Made by a program: the position numbers and the translations under genes. DNA of 64,000 nt from Myxococcales bacterium (GTDB lineage Bacteria > Myxococcota_A > Bradymonadia > UBA7976 > UBA1532), in NCBI GenBank assembly GCA_020633435.1, contig JACKDP010000009.1, positions 124,001-188,000 of the forward strand, written 5' to 3'. The notes beneath the pieces are model-generated. The model searched no databases, was not told where the DNA came from, and saw nothing but the letters and a program-made list of their open reading frames with translations. Shown one piece after another: positions 51,993-60,498 of the stretch; within the stretch, counting starts at the first letter, position 1; every line of letters begins with the position of its first letter.

Positions 51993-53603
51993 ATGTCCCC
52001 GTCGCCGCCCCCCGCGGCCGGCTGGCGCGCCTGGTGGCGCCGGCACGGCCCCACCGTCCTGGCCGCCCTCGGCGTCTGGGCCGTGGCGCTGGCCGTCCGC
52101 CTGCCCGACCTGGACGCGAGCGTGAACATCGACGCGGCGTGGCAGTGGTTCCGGCGGACGCGCGCCTTCTGGCAGGCCCTCGCGGCGGGGGATCCGGCCG
52201 GGACGTTCCAGGTGCACCCGGGCGTCACCCTCATGTGGCTCGCGGGCGCCTCGCTGCAGCTCGGGCCGGGCCTCGCCGGGCCCCTCACGCCGGCGGCGGT
52301 GGCGGCCGGCGCGCTGCCGGTGGCGTGGGTGAGCAGCCTGATCGCCCCCGGATCCGTCGTCCTCACGCGGCGCATCCTGGGGCCCCGCGCCCTCGACGCG
52401 GCGGCCACCCTCGGGCTGCTGCTGGCCACCGAGCCGTTCCTGGTGGGGCATGGCCGCACCGCCCACCTGGATGCCCTCCTGACGACGTTCGCCTGGCTGG
52501 GCGCCGGGGCGGCGCTCTGGACGTGGCGGCGGGGCCGGTGGTCGGCCGCGGCGCTGGCCGGCGCCTGCCTGGGGCTGGCGGTGCTGACGAAGGTGGCGGG
52601 CGGCGCCGTGGCGCTGGGGGTCGGGCTGACCGGCCTGCTCGGCCTCGTCCGGCCGCGCCGGGGCCGGCGCCTGGCGCGCCTGGCGGCCATCACGGGCGTC
52701 GCCCTGCTCGTCGCCTTCGCGCTCTGGCCGGCGCTGCGGGCCGCCCCCGTCGACACCCTCGACCGCCTGGTCGCCGAGGTCACCAGCCAGGTGGACCGGG
52801 GCCACCGCGTCTACTTCGGCGGCCTGTACTACGCCCAGGATCCGGGGCCCGCCTACTACCTGGCCGTCCTGGGCGCGCGGCTGACCCCCGAGGTGCTGCT
52901 GCTCGCGCTCGCGGGGGCCGTCATCGTGGTCATCCCCGGGCGCCGGCGCGCCGGGGCCCGCCGGGCGCTGGCCGCCCTGCTCGGGGCCTACGCGGTGCTG
53001 CTGTACGCGCAGGTCGAGGCCCCCAAGAAGATCGACCGCTACGTCCTGCCCTTCTTCCCGCTCTTCGCCGCCACCGCCACGGTGGCCGTGGTGGCCCTTA
53101 CGCGGCGGCTCGCTCGCGGCCGCCGCTGGCTGGCGCTGACCCTGCCGCTGGCCCTGCTCGGGGTGCCCAGGCTCGCGCGCCTGGCCGCCGTGCACCCCCA
53201 CGCCATCGCCTGGAGCCAGGACTGGCCCGGCTGGCCCGCCGGCCGCGCCGTCACGCTGGGCTTCGGCGAGGGGCTGCGCGAGGCCGCCCTCTGGATCGCC
53301 GGCGACGCCCAGGGCCACCGGCCCCGCGTCTTCAGCGGCATGTACCGCCCATGCCTGGAGCCCTGGCTCGACTTCCGCGAGGCCCGCCTCGCCGATGCCG
53401 AGTACCAGATCCGCTACATCTCCGTGATCCAGCGCGGCTTTCGGGCGAAGGAGTACGCGCGCGAGATGCGCGGGCTGCTGCACCAGGTGGTCATCGACGG
53501 GCGCGTCTGGGTCGAGATCCACGCGGGGCCGCGCTACCGCGGGCCGACGACGCCGGGCTACTCCGTGCCCTGGAAGCGCCCGCCCACGGCGCCGAAGCGC
53601 TGA
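51993..53603 (+). CDS. GT39-like (PMT/ArnT-type) polytopic glycosyltransferase
   Basis: 536 residues with about ten to twelve transmembrane helices. The first loop has VRLPDLDASVNIDAAWQW, with the acidic residues after helix 1 expected of dolichyl/undecaprenyl-phosphate-sugar glycosyltransferases. HGRTAHLDALLTTF and a C-terminal soluble part follow. It probably transfers a sugar on the outer face of the inner membrane to protein or lipid. ATG 51993 is preferred over GTG 51975 because it starts a compact cytoplasmic leader. The 3' end overlaps the convergent gene by 46 bp. It diverges from the giant protein gene, which could be a target. Confidence 0.75.
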   Translation: MSPSPPPAAGWRAWWRRHGPTVLAALGVWAVALAVRLPDLDASVNIDAAWQWFRRTRAFWQALAAGDPAGTFQVHPGVTLMWLAGASLQLGPGLAGPLTPAAVAAGALPVAWVSSLIAPGSVVLTRRILGPRALDAAATLGLLLATEPFLVGHGRTAHLDALLTTFAWLGAGAALWTWRRGRWSAAALAGACLGLAVLTKVAGGAVALGVGLTGLLGLVRPRRGRRLARLAAITGVALLVAFALWPALRAAPVDTLDRLVAEVTSQVDRGHRVYFGGLYYAQDPGPAYYLAVLGARLTPEVLLLALAGAVIVVIPGRRRAGARRALAALLGAYAVLLYAQVEAPKKIDRYVLPFFPLFAATATVAVVALTRRLARGRRWLALTLPLALLGVPRLARLAAVHPHAIAWSQDWPGWPAGRAVTLGFGEGLREAALWIAGDAQGHRPRVFSGMYRPCLEPWLDFREARLADAEYQIRYISVIQRGFRAKEYAREMRGLLHQVVIDGRVWVEIHAGPRYRGPTTPGYSVPWKRPPTAPKR

Positions 53604-54727
53604 GCGGCCGCGCCATCGCCCGGTCGCGGCGGGGCGAGGTCGGCGAAGCGGGCCAGCGCCGCCAGGCGGGCCGTCCGGGCCGGGGCCTCCCACGGGGCGT
53701 CGCTGAACGCCTCGAGCGGCCAGGGTCCGGTGCTCCACGGCGCGGTGAACGGCTCCATGGGCGCCAGATCGGGGAAGGCGCCGGGCTCGTGGCGCGCGCC
53801 CCGCAGCTCGCCGATGCGCCACGGCCCCGGCCGCCCGCCGTCGACCAGCACCTTGCCGAAGAACCGCAGCGGCACGGTGCCCGGCCCCTCCGGCAGGCTC
53901 CCCTTGAACCGGGCCCACGCCACGGGCTCGCCGGCGTCGTCGTACAGGTTGCAGTCGATGAGGTAGCGGCCCGCCCGGGCGACGTCGACGCCGACGTCGA
54001 TGCGCAGGCTGCCCCCGTCGACGGCGTCCTGGAAGGCCCCGGTGAACCGGGCGGGGACGGCGTCGCGGCGGACGTGCACGGCCTGCAGGCGGGCCTCGGC
54101 CGGCCCCTCCACGGTGGCGACGGCGACCTGGACGACCACCGCGCGCACCGCCCCCGTGCCGAACCCTTCCGGCCAGATTTCAGCCCGCAACCCCTCGGAA
54201 TCCGGCTGAAATCGGAGGGTGCGTTGCACCTCCCCCACCTGCACCGTCGCCCGCTCGACGGGCAGCGACACGGGGCCCGCCTCGTCCCAGGCGCGCAGCT
54301 CGATGACCAGCGGCGCGTCGCCGATGATCCAGTAGCGATCGGCGGTGAGGATCCACTGCGCGCCCGGCCGGCCGGGCAGCGGGCGGGGGGCCTCGTAGCG
54401 GCGGTTCCACTCGACGCGGTGCTGCTGCTGGCGCGTGAGGGGCCGGGAGGTGGGCGGGTAGCGGCTCTGGTCGCGGTAGACGGCCACCGGATCCCAGGTG
54501 CCGGCGGCGGGCGGGTCGGGCAGGCGCGTCAGGGCGTCCATGGTGGCCAGGGGATCGGCGGCCGTCGCCACCGCCACGGGCGGCGGCTGCGGCAGGCGAT
54601 CGGGGCGCAGGCGCACGAGGGCCGGCACCAGCGCCACGGGGGCGGGCCAGCGCGCCGCCACCAGCGCCCCCAGCAGGAACGCCAGCAGCGCGGCGCCCCC
54701 GATCAGCCAGCGGCGCGCGTCACCCAC
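53558..54727 (-). CDS. Membrane-anchored exported protein, unknown
   Basis: 389 residues from GTG 54727 (GGAGG six bases upstream). One N-terminal anchor helix (WLIGGAALLAFLLGALVAARW) is followed by a periplasmic or extracellular part. About residues 130-330 look like two beta-sandwich domains (VELRAWDEAGPVSLPVERA; RYLIDCNLYDDAGEPVAW, then GSLPEGPGTVPLRFFGK). I do not recognise the family with certainty. Its start overlaps the stop of the lipoprotein hydrolase upstream, so the two are coupled. Confidence 0.6.
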   Translation of the reverse strand: MGDARRWLIGGAALLAFLLGALVAARWPAPVALVPALVRLRPDRLPQPPPVAVATAADPLATMDALTRLPDPPAAGTWDPVAVYRDQSRYPPTSRPLTRQQQHRVEWNRRYEAPRPLPGRPGAQWILTADRYWIIGDAPLVIELRAWDEAGPVSLPVERATVQVGEVQRTLRFQPDSEGLRAEIWPEGFGTGAVRAVVVQVAVATVEGPAEARLQAVHVRRDAVPARFTGAFQDAVDGGSLRIDVGVDVARAGRYLIDCNLYDDAGEPVAWARFKGSLPEGPGTVPLRFFGKVLVDGGRPGPWRIGELRGARHEPGAFPDLAPMEPFTAPWSTGPWPLEAFSDAPWEAPARTARLAALARFADLAPPRPGDGAAAQRFGAVGGRFQGTE

Positions 54728-55520
54728 CGAGGTCCTCCAGGCCCTTGAGCTGCATCTGGTCGTGGTTGCGGTCGAAGCCCTGGCAGGAGCCGGCGATGAC
54801 GTGGCCCTCGAAGTGCCAGTCGGGCGCGTAGCACAGCCAGGGATCGTCGTCGGCGACGTACCAGGTGTCGTTGAGGCCCCCGGCCGAGTGGTAGGGCACG
54901 GCGCCGTCGTTGGCCTGGCCGCCGAAGAAGTCGGGGAGCTTGCCGGTGAGCAGATACTCCCGGTGGCCGGCCATCTGGTAGACGGTCGCGCCCGCCGTGT
55001 CGTCGTGGTCCCAGCCGGCGCGGTGCTCCGTCGGGCCCACGTTGTTGGACAGGTCGCAGGTGAGGCCGAGGACGTCGCCCACGTCCGCGATGAACGACCC
55101 CGACAGCTCGCTGCCCCCCTCGTTGCTGGCCACCGTGAGCACCCAGAGCACGTTCCAGCGGTCGTCGTCGTAGAGCGAGAGGGCCCGGGAGATGACGGCG
55201 CCGCCGTTGCTGTAGCCGTAGAGGTAGCACCACTGCTCGCCGGTGCAGTGGGCGTCGAGGGTGCGGGCCAGGTCGGCGGTGGCGGTGCCCATGTCGCTCG
55301 TCTGGTCGACGTGGGCGTCGACGCTGCGGATGCCCGGGAAGGCCCCGAGGCGCACCGGGTCGCCGCGCTTGCCCACCCCGAACTGCCGGGTGCACAGGCC
55401 GCCGACGTGGATGAACGAGACCCCCGCGCCCGCGGCCGCCTTGGGGATGGGCTGCGCGGTGGGCGGGGCCGGGTCGGCGCAGGCGGCGGTGAGGACGACG
55501 GCGAGGGCGGGCAGGCGCAT
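54720..55520 (-). CDS. Lipoprotein with alpha/beta-hydrolase-like fold
   Basis: 266 residues from ATG 55520. Signal with lipobox (VVLTAAC). GYSNGGAVISRAL is a Ser-nucleophile elbow, preceded by strands like FIHVGGLC; ANDGAVPYHSAGG and DRNHDQM near the end may supply acid and His. This suggests a secreted lipase or esterase-like enzyme, though the elbow GYSNGG is only a moderate match and the substrate is unknown. It overlaps the next gene by 8 bp. Upstream to 55725 there is a 205-bp divergent gap with no feature I can name. Confidence 0.65.
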   Translation of the reverse strand: MRLPALAVVLTAACADPAPPTAQPIPKAAAGAGVSFIHVGGLCTRQFGVGKRGDPVRLGAFPGIRSVDAHVDQTSDMGTATADLARTLDAHCTGEQWCYLYGYSNGGAVISRALSLYDDDRWNVLWVLTVASNEGGSELSGSFIADVGDVLGLTCDLSNNVGPTEHRAGWDHDDTAGATVYQMAGHREYLLTGKLPDFFGGQANDGAVPYHSAGGLNDTWYVADDDPWLCYAPDWHFEGHVIAGSCQGFDRNHDQMQLKGLEDLGG

Positions 55521-55725
55521 GGGAGCTCCGGCGGCGGTGGCGCAGCGGGGCATCGCAAGAAGGGCGCCAGCCCCGGCGCGAGGCGGCAGGCGGGCCCGCG
55601 GCGGCGGTGACGCGCTGCCGACGTCTCAACTGTGCGCGGCGGTGAGACCTGCAGAGCGCGGCCGGCCCCCTCGCCTGCCCGGCCCGGCCCCCGTAGGATG
55701 GCGGCGCACGATCCGCGGAGCGTCC

Positions 55726-57723
55726 ATGGGCCATGTCCCGCTGCTGAGCGAGCTGGCGATCATCGCCGGGCTGGGGGTCCTCGTCACCGTCATCCTGGCC
55801 CGCCTCAAGCTGCCCACCGTCGCGGGCCTGCTGGCGGCCGGCGCCGTCATGGGGCCCTACGGCCTCGGCCTCATCACCTCGGTGCACGACATCGAGGTGC
55901 TGGCCGAGGTGGGCGTCGTCCTGCTGCTCTTCTCCATCGGGCTCGAGTTCTCGTTCAGCCGCCTGAAGTACATCTTCCGGCAGGTCGCGCTGGGGGGCGC
56001 CCTGCAGGTGGGGCTCACCCTCGCGGCCACCATCGGCGTCTGCCGCGGCCTGGGCCAGGCCTGGGGGCCGAGCATCTTCTACGGCTTCGTCTTCGCGCTC
56101 TCCAGCACCGCCATCGTGCTGCGGACGCTCGCGGAGCGGCAGGAGCTCGACGCCCCGCACGGCCGCTTCATCGTCGGCACGCTCATCTTCCAGGACCTCT
56201 GCGTCGTCCCGATGGTGCTCATCGTGCCCCTGCTCGGCCCGGCCGCCGGGGGCGGGGCCGACGCGCTGGCCGACGTGGGCCTGGCCCTCGCCAAGGCGGC
56301 CGGCGTCGTCGTCGCCGTCATCGTGATCGCCCGCGGCGTGGTGCCGACGGTGCTGCGCTTCGTCGACGCCAGCCGCAGCCGCGAGGTCTTCCTGCTGGCC
56401 ATCCTGACGCTCTGCATCGGCACCGCCTGGCTGACCTCCCTGGCCGGCCTCTCCCTCGCGCTGGGCGCCTTCCTGGGCGGCATGGTCGTCGCCGACACCG
56501 AGTACGGGCACCGCGCCATGGGCGACATCCTGCCCCTGCGCGATGCGTTCGTGAGCCTGTTCTTCGTGATGCTGGGCATGCTCTTCAACCTGCAGACGGT
56601 CCTGTCGCAGCCGCTCCTGGTGGCGGCCATGCTCGGGGGCTTCCTCGCCGCCAAGGGCCTCATCGCCACCCTCGCCGCGACGTCGATGCGCTTCCCCGCC
56701 CGGGTCGCCTGGCTGGCGGGCGTGGGCCTCGCCCAGTTCGGCGAGTTCGGCTTCGTCCTCACCCGCCTGGCCGAGGCCAACGGCGTCATCGGCGACGCCA
56801 GCCCCCTGCTCGCGGCCGGCATCCTGAGCATGTTCCTCACGCCGCTCCTCGTCCGCGTCGCCCCCCACATCACCGCGGGCGAGAAGCTGCTGGCGCCCCT
56901 CCAGCGCCTCATCGGCCTGCGCAGCATCGACGAGGCCGAGGCCGCCGGGGACGCCCTCACCGGGCACGTCCTCGTGGTCGGCTACGGCGTGGCCGGCGTC
57001 CAGGCCGCCCGCGCCCTGCAGGCCTGCGGGGCCCCCTTCGTGGTCCTGGAGCTCAACGGCGAGAACGTCCGCCTGGGCAAGGCCGCCGGCCTGCCCGTCT
57101 ACTACGGCGACGCCACCAGCGAGGAGGCGCTGCGCCACGCCCACCTGCTCGACGCCCGCCTCGTCGTCCTGCTGATCAACGACCCCCTCGCCGCGGAGCG
57201 CGTGGTGGACACCATCCGCCGCGTCGCCCCGCAAGTGCCCGTTTTGATGAGGGTTCGCTACCTGGCGGACCGCCCCCGGCTGCTCGCGACCGGCGCCCAT
57301 GACGTCGTCGCCGAGGAGGTGGAGGGCGCCGTCGAGATCACCGCCCGGATGCTCCGGCTCATCGAGGTCCCCCGCAACACCATCGACGCTCGCATCCGCG
57401 CCCTGCGCGCCGAGACGCAGACGAGCGACCGCAAGCACACGGTGCCCCGGCCCCGCCTCGCCGAGGTGCGGGGCCTGGACGCGATGAAGATCGAGACGGC
57501 CCGCGTCGAGGCGGGCTCGGCCGTGGACGGGGCCTCGCTGGCGGGGCTGCGCCTGCGCAGCGAGACGGGGGCCCTGGTGGTGGGCGTCCGCCGGGGGGAG
57601 GTGCTGCTGGAACGTCCCGATCCGACGGTCCCGTTCGAGGCCGAAGACACCGTGTATCTGGTGGGCACCGGGGAGGCCCTGGAGCGCGCGCTGGCGCTGT
57701 TCGAGCGGCCTGCAGGCGGCTGA
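55726..57723 (+). CDS. Monovalent cation:proton antiporter with TrkA domains (KefB/RosB-like)
   Basis: 665 residues. About twelve transmembrane helices (1-390) of the CPA2 family with LLLFSIGLEFS, GFVFALSSTAIVL and FQDLCVVP. A TrkA-N Rossmann domain follows (about 412-530; VVGYGVAGVQAARAL, YYGDATSEEAL) and a TrkA-C domain (about 580-660). It probably exchanges K+ or Na+ for H+ under NAD(H) control. Translation from ATG 55726 gives the full first helix. It is a single gene; the next (DksA) is 199 bp downstream. Confidence 0.9.
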   Translation: MGHVPLLSELAIIAGLGVLVTVILARLKLPTVAGLLAAGAVMGPYGLGLITSVHDIEVLAEVGVVLLLFSIGLEFSFSRLKYIFRQVALGGALQVGLTLAATIGVCRGLGQAWGPSIFYGFVFALSSTAIVLRTLAERQELDAPHGRFIVGTLIFQDLCVVPMVLIVPLLGPAAGGGADALADVGLALAKAAGVVVAVIVIARGVVPTVLRFVDASRSREVFLLAILTLCIGTAWLTSLAGLSLALGAFLGGMVVADTEYGHRAMGDILPLRDAFVSLFFVMLGMLFNLQTVLSQPLLVAAMLGGFLAAKGLIATLAATSMRFPARVAWLAGVGLAQFGEFGFVLTRLAEANGVIGDASPLLAAGILSMFLTPLLVRVAPHITAGEKLLAPLQRLIGLRSIDEAEAAGDALTGHVLVVGYGVAGVQAARALQACGAPFVVLELNGENVRLGKAAGLPVYYGDATSEEALRHAHLLDARLVVLLINDPLAAERVVDTIRRVAPQVPVLMRVRYLADRPRLLATGAHDVVAEEVEGAVEITARMLRLIEVPRNTIDARIRALRAETQTSDRKHTVPRPRLAEVRGLDAMKIETARVEAGSAVDGASLAGLRLRSETGALVVGVRRGEVLLERPDPTVPFEAEDTVYLVGTGEALERALALFERPAGG

Positions 57724-57922
57724 CCGCGGGGCCGCCGGGCCGACTTATCACGCGGACGCGCGGGAGGATTGAAATTCCCATCGGAGTTGGGCATCTTCTC
57801 CGCCGGATGGCTGGTACCCGGAAGGCCGCCATCTCGGATCCCCAAGACGGTCGTACCGACGGCGAGGTGGACCGCGGGTCCCTGCAAGGGGCCTCGTCAG
57901 GATGAGGAAGGGTCGAGGATCC
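57724..57922. promoter_or_regulatory. Leader region of the DksA gene
   Basis: A 199-bp gap. GGGAGG followed by TTGAAATTCCCATC is AT-richer than the flanks and may hold the promoter. GGATCC precedes ATG 57923. I see no clear riboswitch or terminator. Confidence 0.3.
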
Positions 57923-58354
57923 ATGAGCAAGATCGCGCTACCTGGGGAAGCTCGTGAGGAGTCGGACTTCGAGGGCGTGCCCCCGGAGCTGCTCACCGAG
58001 CGGACCGATGAGTTCCGCAACCTGCTGCTGTCGGAGCGGGGGAAGCTGCTGCAGAACGCCCAGCGGACCCTCACCCAGGACATGACCATCGACACGGACG
58101 ATCTGGCCGACGAGATGGACCATGCCACCTCCGACTACAACCAGGCCCTGGCCTTCCGCCTCCGCGGGCGGGAGCGGCACCTGATCCACAAGATCGACGC
58201 CGCCATCGAGCGCCTCGACGAGGGCGAGTACTGGTGGTGCGATGACTGTGGCGCCTGGATCGGCTTCGGTCGCCTGCGGGCTCGCCCGGTGACCACGGTC
58301 TGCATCCAGTGCAAGGAGAACCGCGAGCGGCGCGAGCGCAGCTACGCCCGGTGA
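57923..58354 (+). CDS. DksA/TraR family transcription factor
   Basis: 143 residues, typical length. Binds RNA polymerase through the secondary channel and, with ppGpp, tunes promoters. The coiled-coil tip carries the DxxDxA motif (DEMDHA), as in functional DksA, and the zinc finger is complete (CDDC and CIQC). ATG 57923 is preferred over GTG or ATG starts about 20 bases upstream, since the conserved part begins later. It is followed by a strong hairpin. Confidence 0.9.
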   Translation: MSKIALPGEAREESDFEGVPPELLTERTDEFRNLLLSERGKLLQNAQRTLTQDMTIDTDDLADEMDHATSDYNQALAFRLRGRERHLIHKIDAAIERLDEGEYWWCDDCGAWIGFGRLRARPVTTVCIQCKENRERRERSYAR

Positions 58355-58358
58355 TCCT

Positions 58359-58375
58359 GGCCGGCGCCGCCGGCC
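58359..58375. terminator. GGCCGGC/GCCGGCC hairpin after DksA
   Basis: A perfect 7-bp stem with a GCC loop four bases after the DksA stop, between convergent genes. It lies 17 bp from the stop of the ThrE-type gene and may act for both. Confidence 0.5.
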
Positions 58376-58391
58376 CTCCCCCCCGTGATCG

Positions 58392-59630
58392 CTACATGAT
58401 CTTGCGCGGCGGCAGCGCGGCGTTGGCCAGCAGCAGGCCGATGACCAGCGCCCCCGCGATCAGCAACGTCTGCATCAGGCCCGTCGTGCCCGCGGCCACG
58501 TTGCCCCAGACCACCTGCTCGAAGCTCACGAAGCCGAACGCCCCCGGCACCAGCATGACGATGCCCGGCACCAGCACCACCTGGGCGGGGCGGTCGGTCA
58601 GGCGCGCGAAGACGTTGGCGTAGAGGCCGCAGACGATGGCCCCGGCGAAGGCCGCCGCCGCGCCGGGCACCCCCACCCGGCTCGTCAGCAGCGACGCCGC
58701 CCAGGCCACCATCGCCGCGCCCAGCGCCGCCAGCGCGTCGCGCCGCCCCACCGAGAACAGCACCGTGAAGGCCCAGCTCGCCACCACCGCGGCCAGGGCC
58801 AGGGCCCAGAGGGGCGTCTCGTCCCCGCCCAGCAGCGCGACGGCGTGGTCGGGGTGCACCCACTGCTCGAGCGTGGCCATCATGCCCACCCCGAACAGCA
58901 GCGACAGCAGCACCATCGCGGCGTCCAGCAGGCGCGCCGTGCCGCTCACCAGGTTCTTCCAGGCGATCTCGGCCAGCCCCGAGGTGAGCGTCAGCCCGGG
59001 CACGTTGGTGATGATGCCGGCCAGCACCAGCGGCTTGCGGGGCAGCGTGGGATCGATGACGGCCGCCAGCCAGGCCGCGCCGCCCACCAGCACGCCCGCC
59101 ATGAAGTCGACGAGCAGCCGCGTGCGCTGGGCCTTCCCGAGCAGGTGGCCCAGGCCCATGTTCGCGAGGCCGAGGGCCAGCCCGAGCGCGGCCATCAGCC
59201 AGCCGCCGCCGAAGACGACGGCCGCCGAGGCCGAGGCCAGCCCGCCCGCCAGGATGCCCCGCAGCGGGCCATGGGTGGCCGGGGCCTCCTCCAGCGCGTC
59301 CAGCCAGATGGAGGCGTCCTCGGGCGACAGGCGCCCGTCCGCCACGGCGTTGAAGGCCTCGTCCAGCTCGGCCAGGCGGTCCAGCCGGATGGCCCAGCGC
59401 TGCACCCGCACCAGGCGCACCAACGGCTCGCCGCCCGGCTGCTCCAGGCTCATCCACAGGCCGGTGGGCACGGCGAAGACCTCGGCCACCAGGCCCTGCT
59501 GCTCGGCCGTGTAGCGCAGGCAGTTCTCGAGCCGGTGCGTCGGGCAGCCGTACTCCAGCAGCAGCTCGCCCAGCCGGACGAGCAGATCCGCCAGCTCCGA
59601 CGGCCGCAGGGGCTTGGGGGGCACGCTCAC
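58392..59630 (-). CDS. ThrE-family threonine/serine exporter (DUF1212 plus membrane domain)
   Basis: 412 residues. The N-terminal DUF1212-type soluble domain (about 10-115) has EYGCPTHRLENCL, and about ten transmembrane helices follow (125-405) including the second ThrE module. ThrE exports L-Thr and L-Ser in Corynebacterium; fused two-module forms like this are common. GTG 59630 is the longest start; GTG 59624 has better spacing from GGGAG and may be the real one. It is preceded by an inverted repeat at 59654-59667. Confidence 0.85.
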   Translation of the reverse strand: MSVPPKPLRPSELADLLVRLGELLLEYGCPTHRLENCLRYTAEQQGLVAEVFAVPTGLWMSLEQPGGEPLVRLVRVQRWAIRLDRLAELDEAFNAVADGRLSPEDASIWLDALEEAPATHGPLRGILAGGLASASAAVVFGGGWLMAALGLALGLANMGLGHLLGKAQRTRLLVDFMAGVLVGGAAWLAAVIDPTLPRKPLVLAGIITNVPGLTLTSGLAEIAWKNLVSGTARLLDAAMVLLSLLFGVGMMATLEQWVHPDHAVALLGGDETPLWALALAAVVASWAFTVLFSVGRRDALAALGAAMVAWAASLLTSRVGVPGAAAAFAGAIVCGLYANVFARLTDRPAQVVLVPGIVMLVPGAFGFVSFEQVVWGNVAAGTTGLMQTLLIAGALVIGLLLANAALPPRKIM

Positions 59631-59653
59631 TCTCCCATTTCCATTGGAATATC

Positions 59654-59667
59654 GGGTAGTTCTACCC
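59654..59667. promoter_or_regulatory. GGGTAG-TT-CTACCC inverted repeat
   Basis: A perfect 6-bp stem with a 2-base spacer, located at the end of the SUMF1-like gene and 24 bp upstream of the ThrE-type gene, in an AT-richer patch. It is either a terminator for the former or an operator for the latter. Confidence 0.35.
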
Positions 59668-60498
59668 TAGAGACTCCGGCAGCAGCGGAAGCCCAGGTCG
59701 TCGGCGTAGAAGGCCTCGGCGTTGACGTAGAAGACGTCGCAGCGGGCGGCCTCGGTGCGGAACATCACGGCGTTGACGCGCCAGCTCGCGCCTCGGCGGC
59801 TGCCGTCGGCGGTCATCTCCCAGACGTTGCCGGACAGGTCGAAGACGCCCTCGGGCGTGCGGCAGTCGGCCTCCGCGCCGGTGGGCTGCAGGGCGCCGGT
59901 GCCGCTCACATGGTCGTTGCAGCGGCCCGGGATGTGCTCGGCCGAGTACGGGAAGGCCCAGTGCCGCTCGGCGCCGCCGCAGGCGTCCTGCCACTCGGCG
60001 TCGGTGCACAGGTGGAAGCCGCTGGCGGCGCAGGCGGCCTCGGCCTCGGCGCGCGTCAGGTTCACCCAGGGCAGCACCCCCGGGCGGCTGCAGGCCCCGC
60101 CCTCGGCGGCGCCCGCGTCGTCGGCCCGGGCGTCGGGCCGGCTGGCCTCGTGGGCGAAGATCTCGTAGCCCCCGAGCTGCACGACGGCGCCGGGGCAGCC
60201 CGGATCGACGCCCTGATCGGGCCGCGCGGCGTCCGGGCCGGGCTGGCGTCCTCGCCGCCGGCCTCGCCCCCTGCACCGCCAGGGGCCCCGCCACCGACGC
60301 CGCCCGCGCCCCCGGCGCCGCCCCCCACGCCGCCCGCGCCGCCGCCGGCCGCGTCGGCGCCGGCAGGCGCGCGTCGGCGCGCCGCCGTCCTGGGGGCCGC
60401 ATGGGGCTGCCGTCCGCCCCCGCGAAGAACGGGCTGATGGGGCGCTCATCGTCACAGGCCCACAGGCCCAGCACCAGCAGGAGCCAACGTCGCATCAT
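59667..60498 (-). CDS. SUMF1-like lipoprotein, linker frameshifted twice
   Basis: It starts at ATG 60498, overlapping the preceding stop (ATGA), with a lipoprotein signal (LLLVLGLWAC then Asp-Asp). A Gly-rich linker (GGAGGVGGGAGG) and a formylglycine-enzyme-like (SUMF1) domain follow, with SGNVWEMTADG, RRGASWR and GFRCC near the C-terminus. Signal, linker and domain lie in three different frames: one change near 60375-60395 and another near 60250. The domain itself (59667 to about 60240) is open. It mirrors the SUMF1 end of the giant protein. True breakage or sequence error cannot be told apart. Confidence 0.65.

Noticed and set aside
51885..53918. Upstream extension of the giant MopE ORF to 53918
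   Set aside because: The extra 678 residues are Arg/Pro/Gly-rich antisense of the GT39-like gene. The signal peptide at ATG 51884 marks the true N-terminus.
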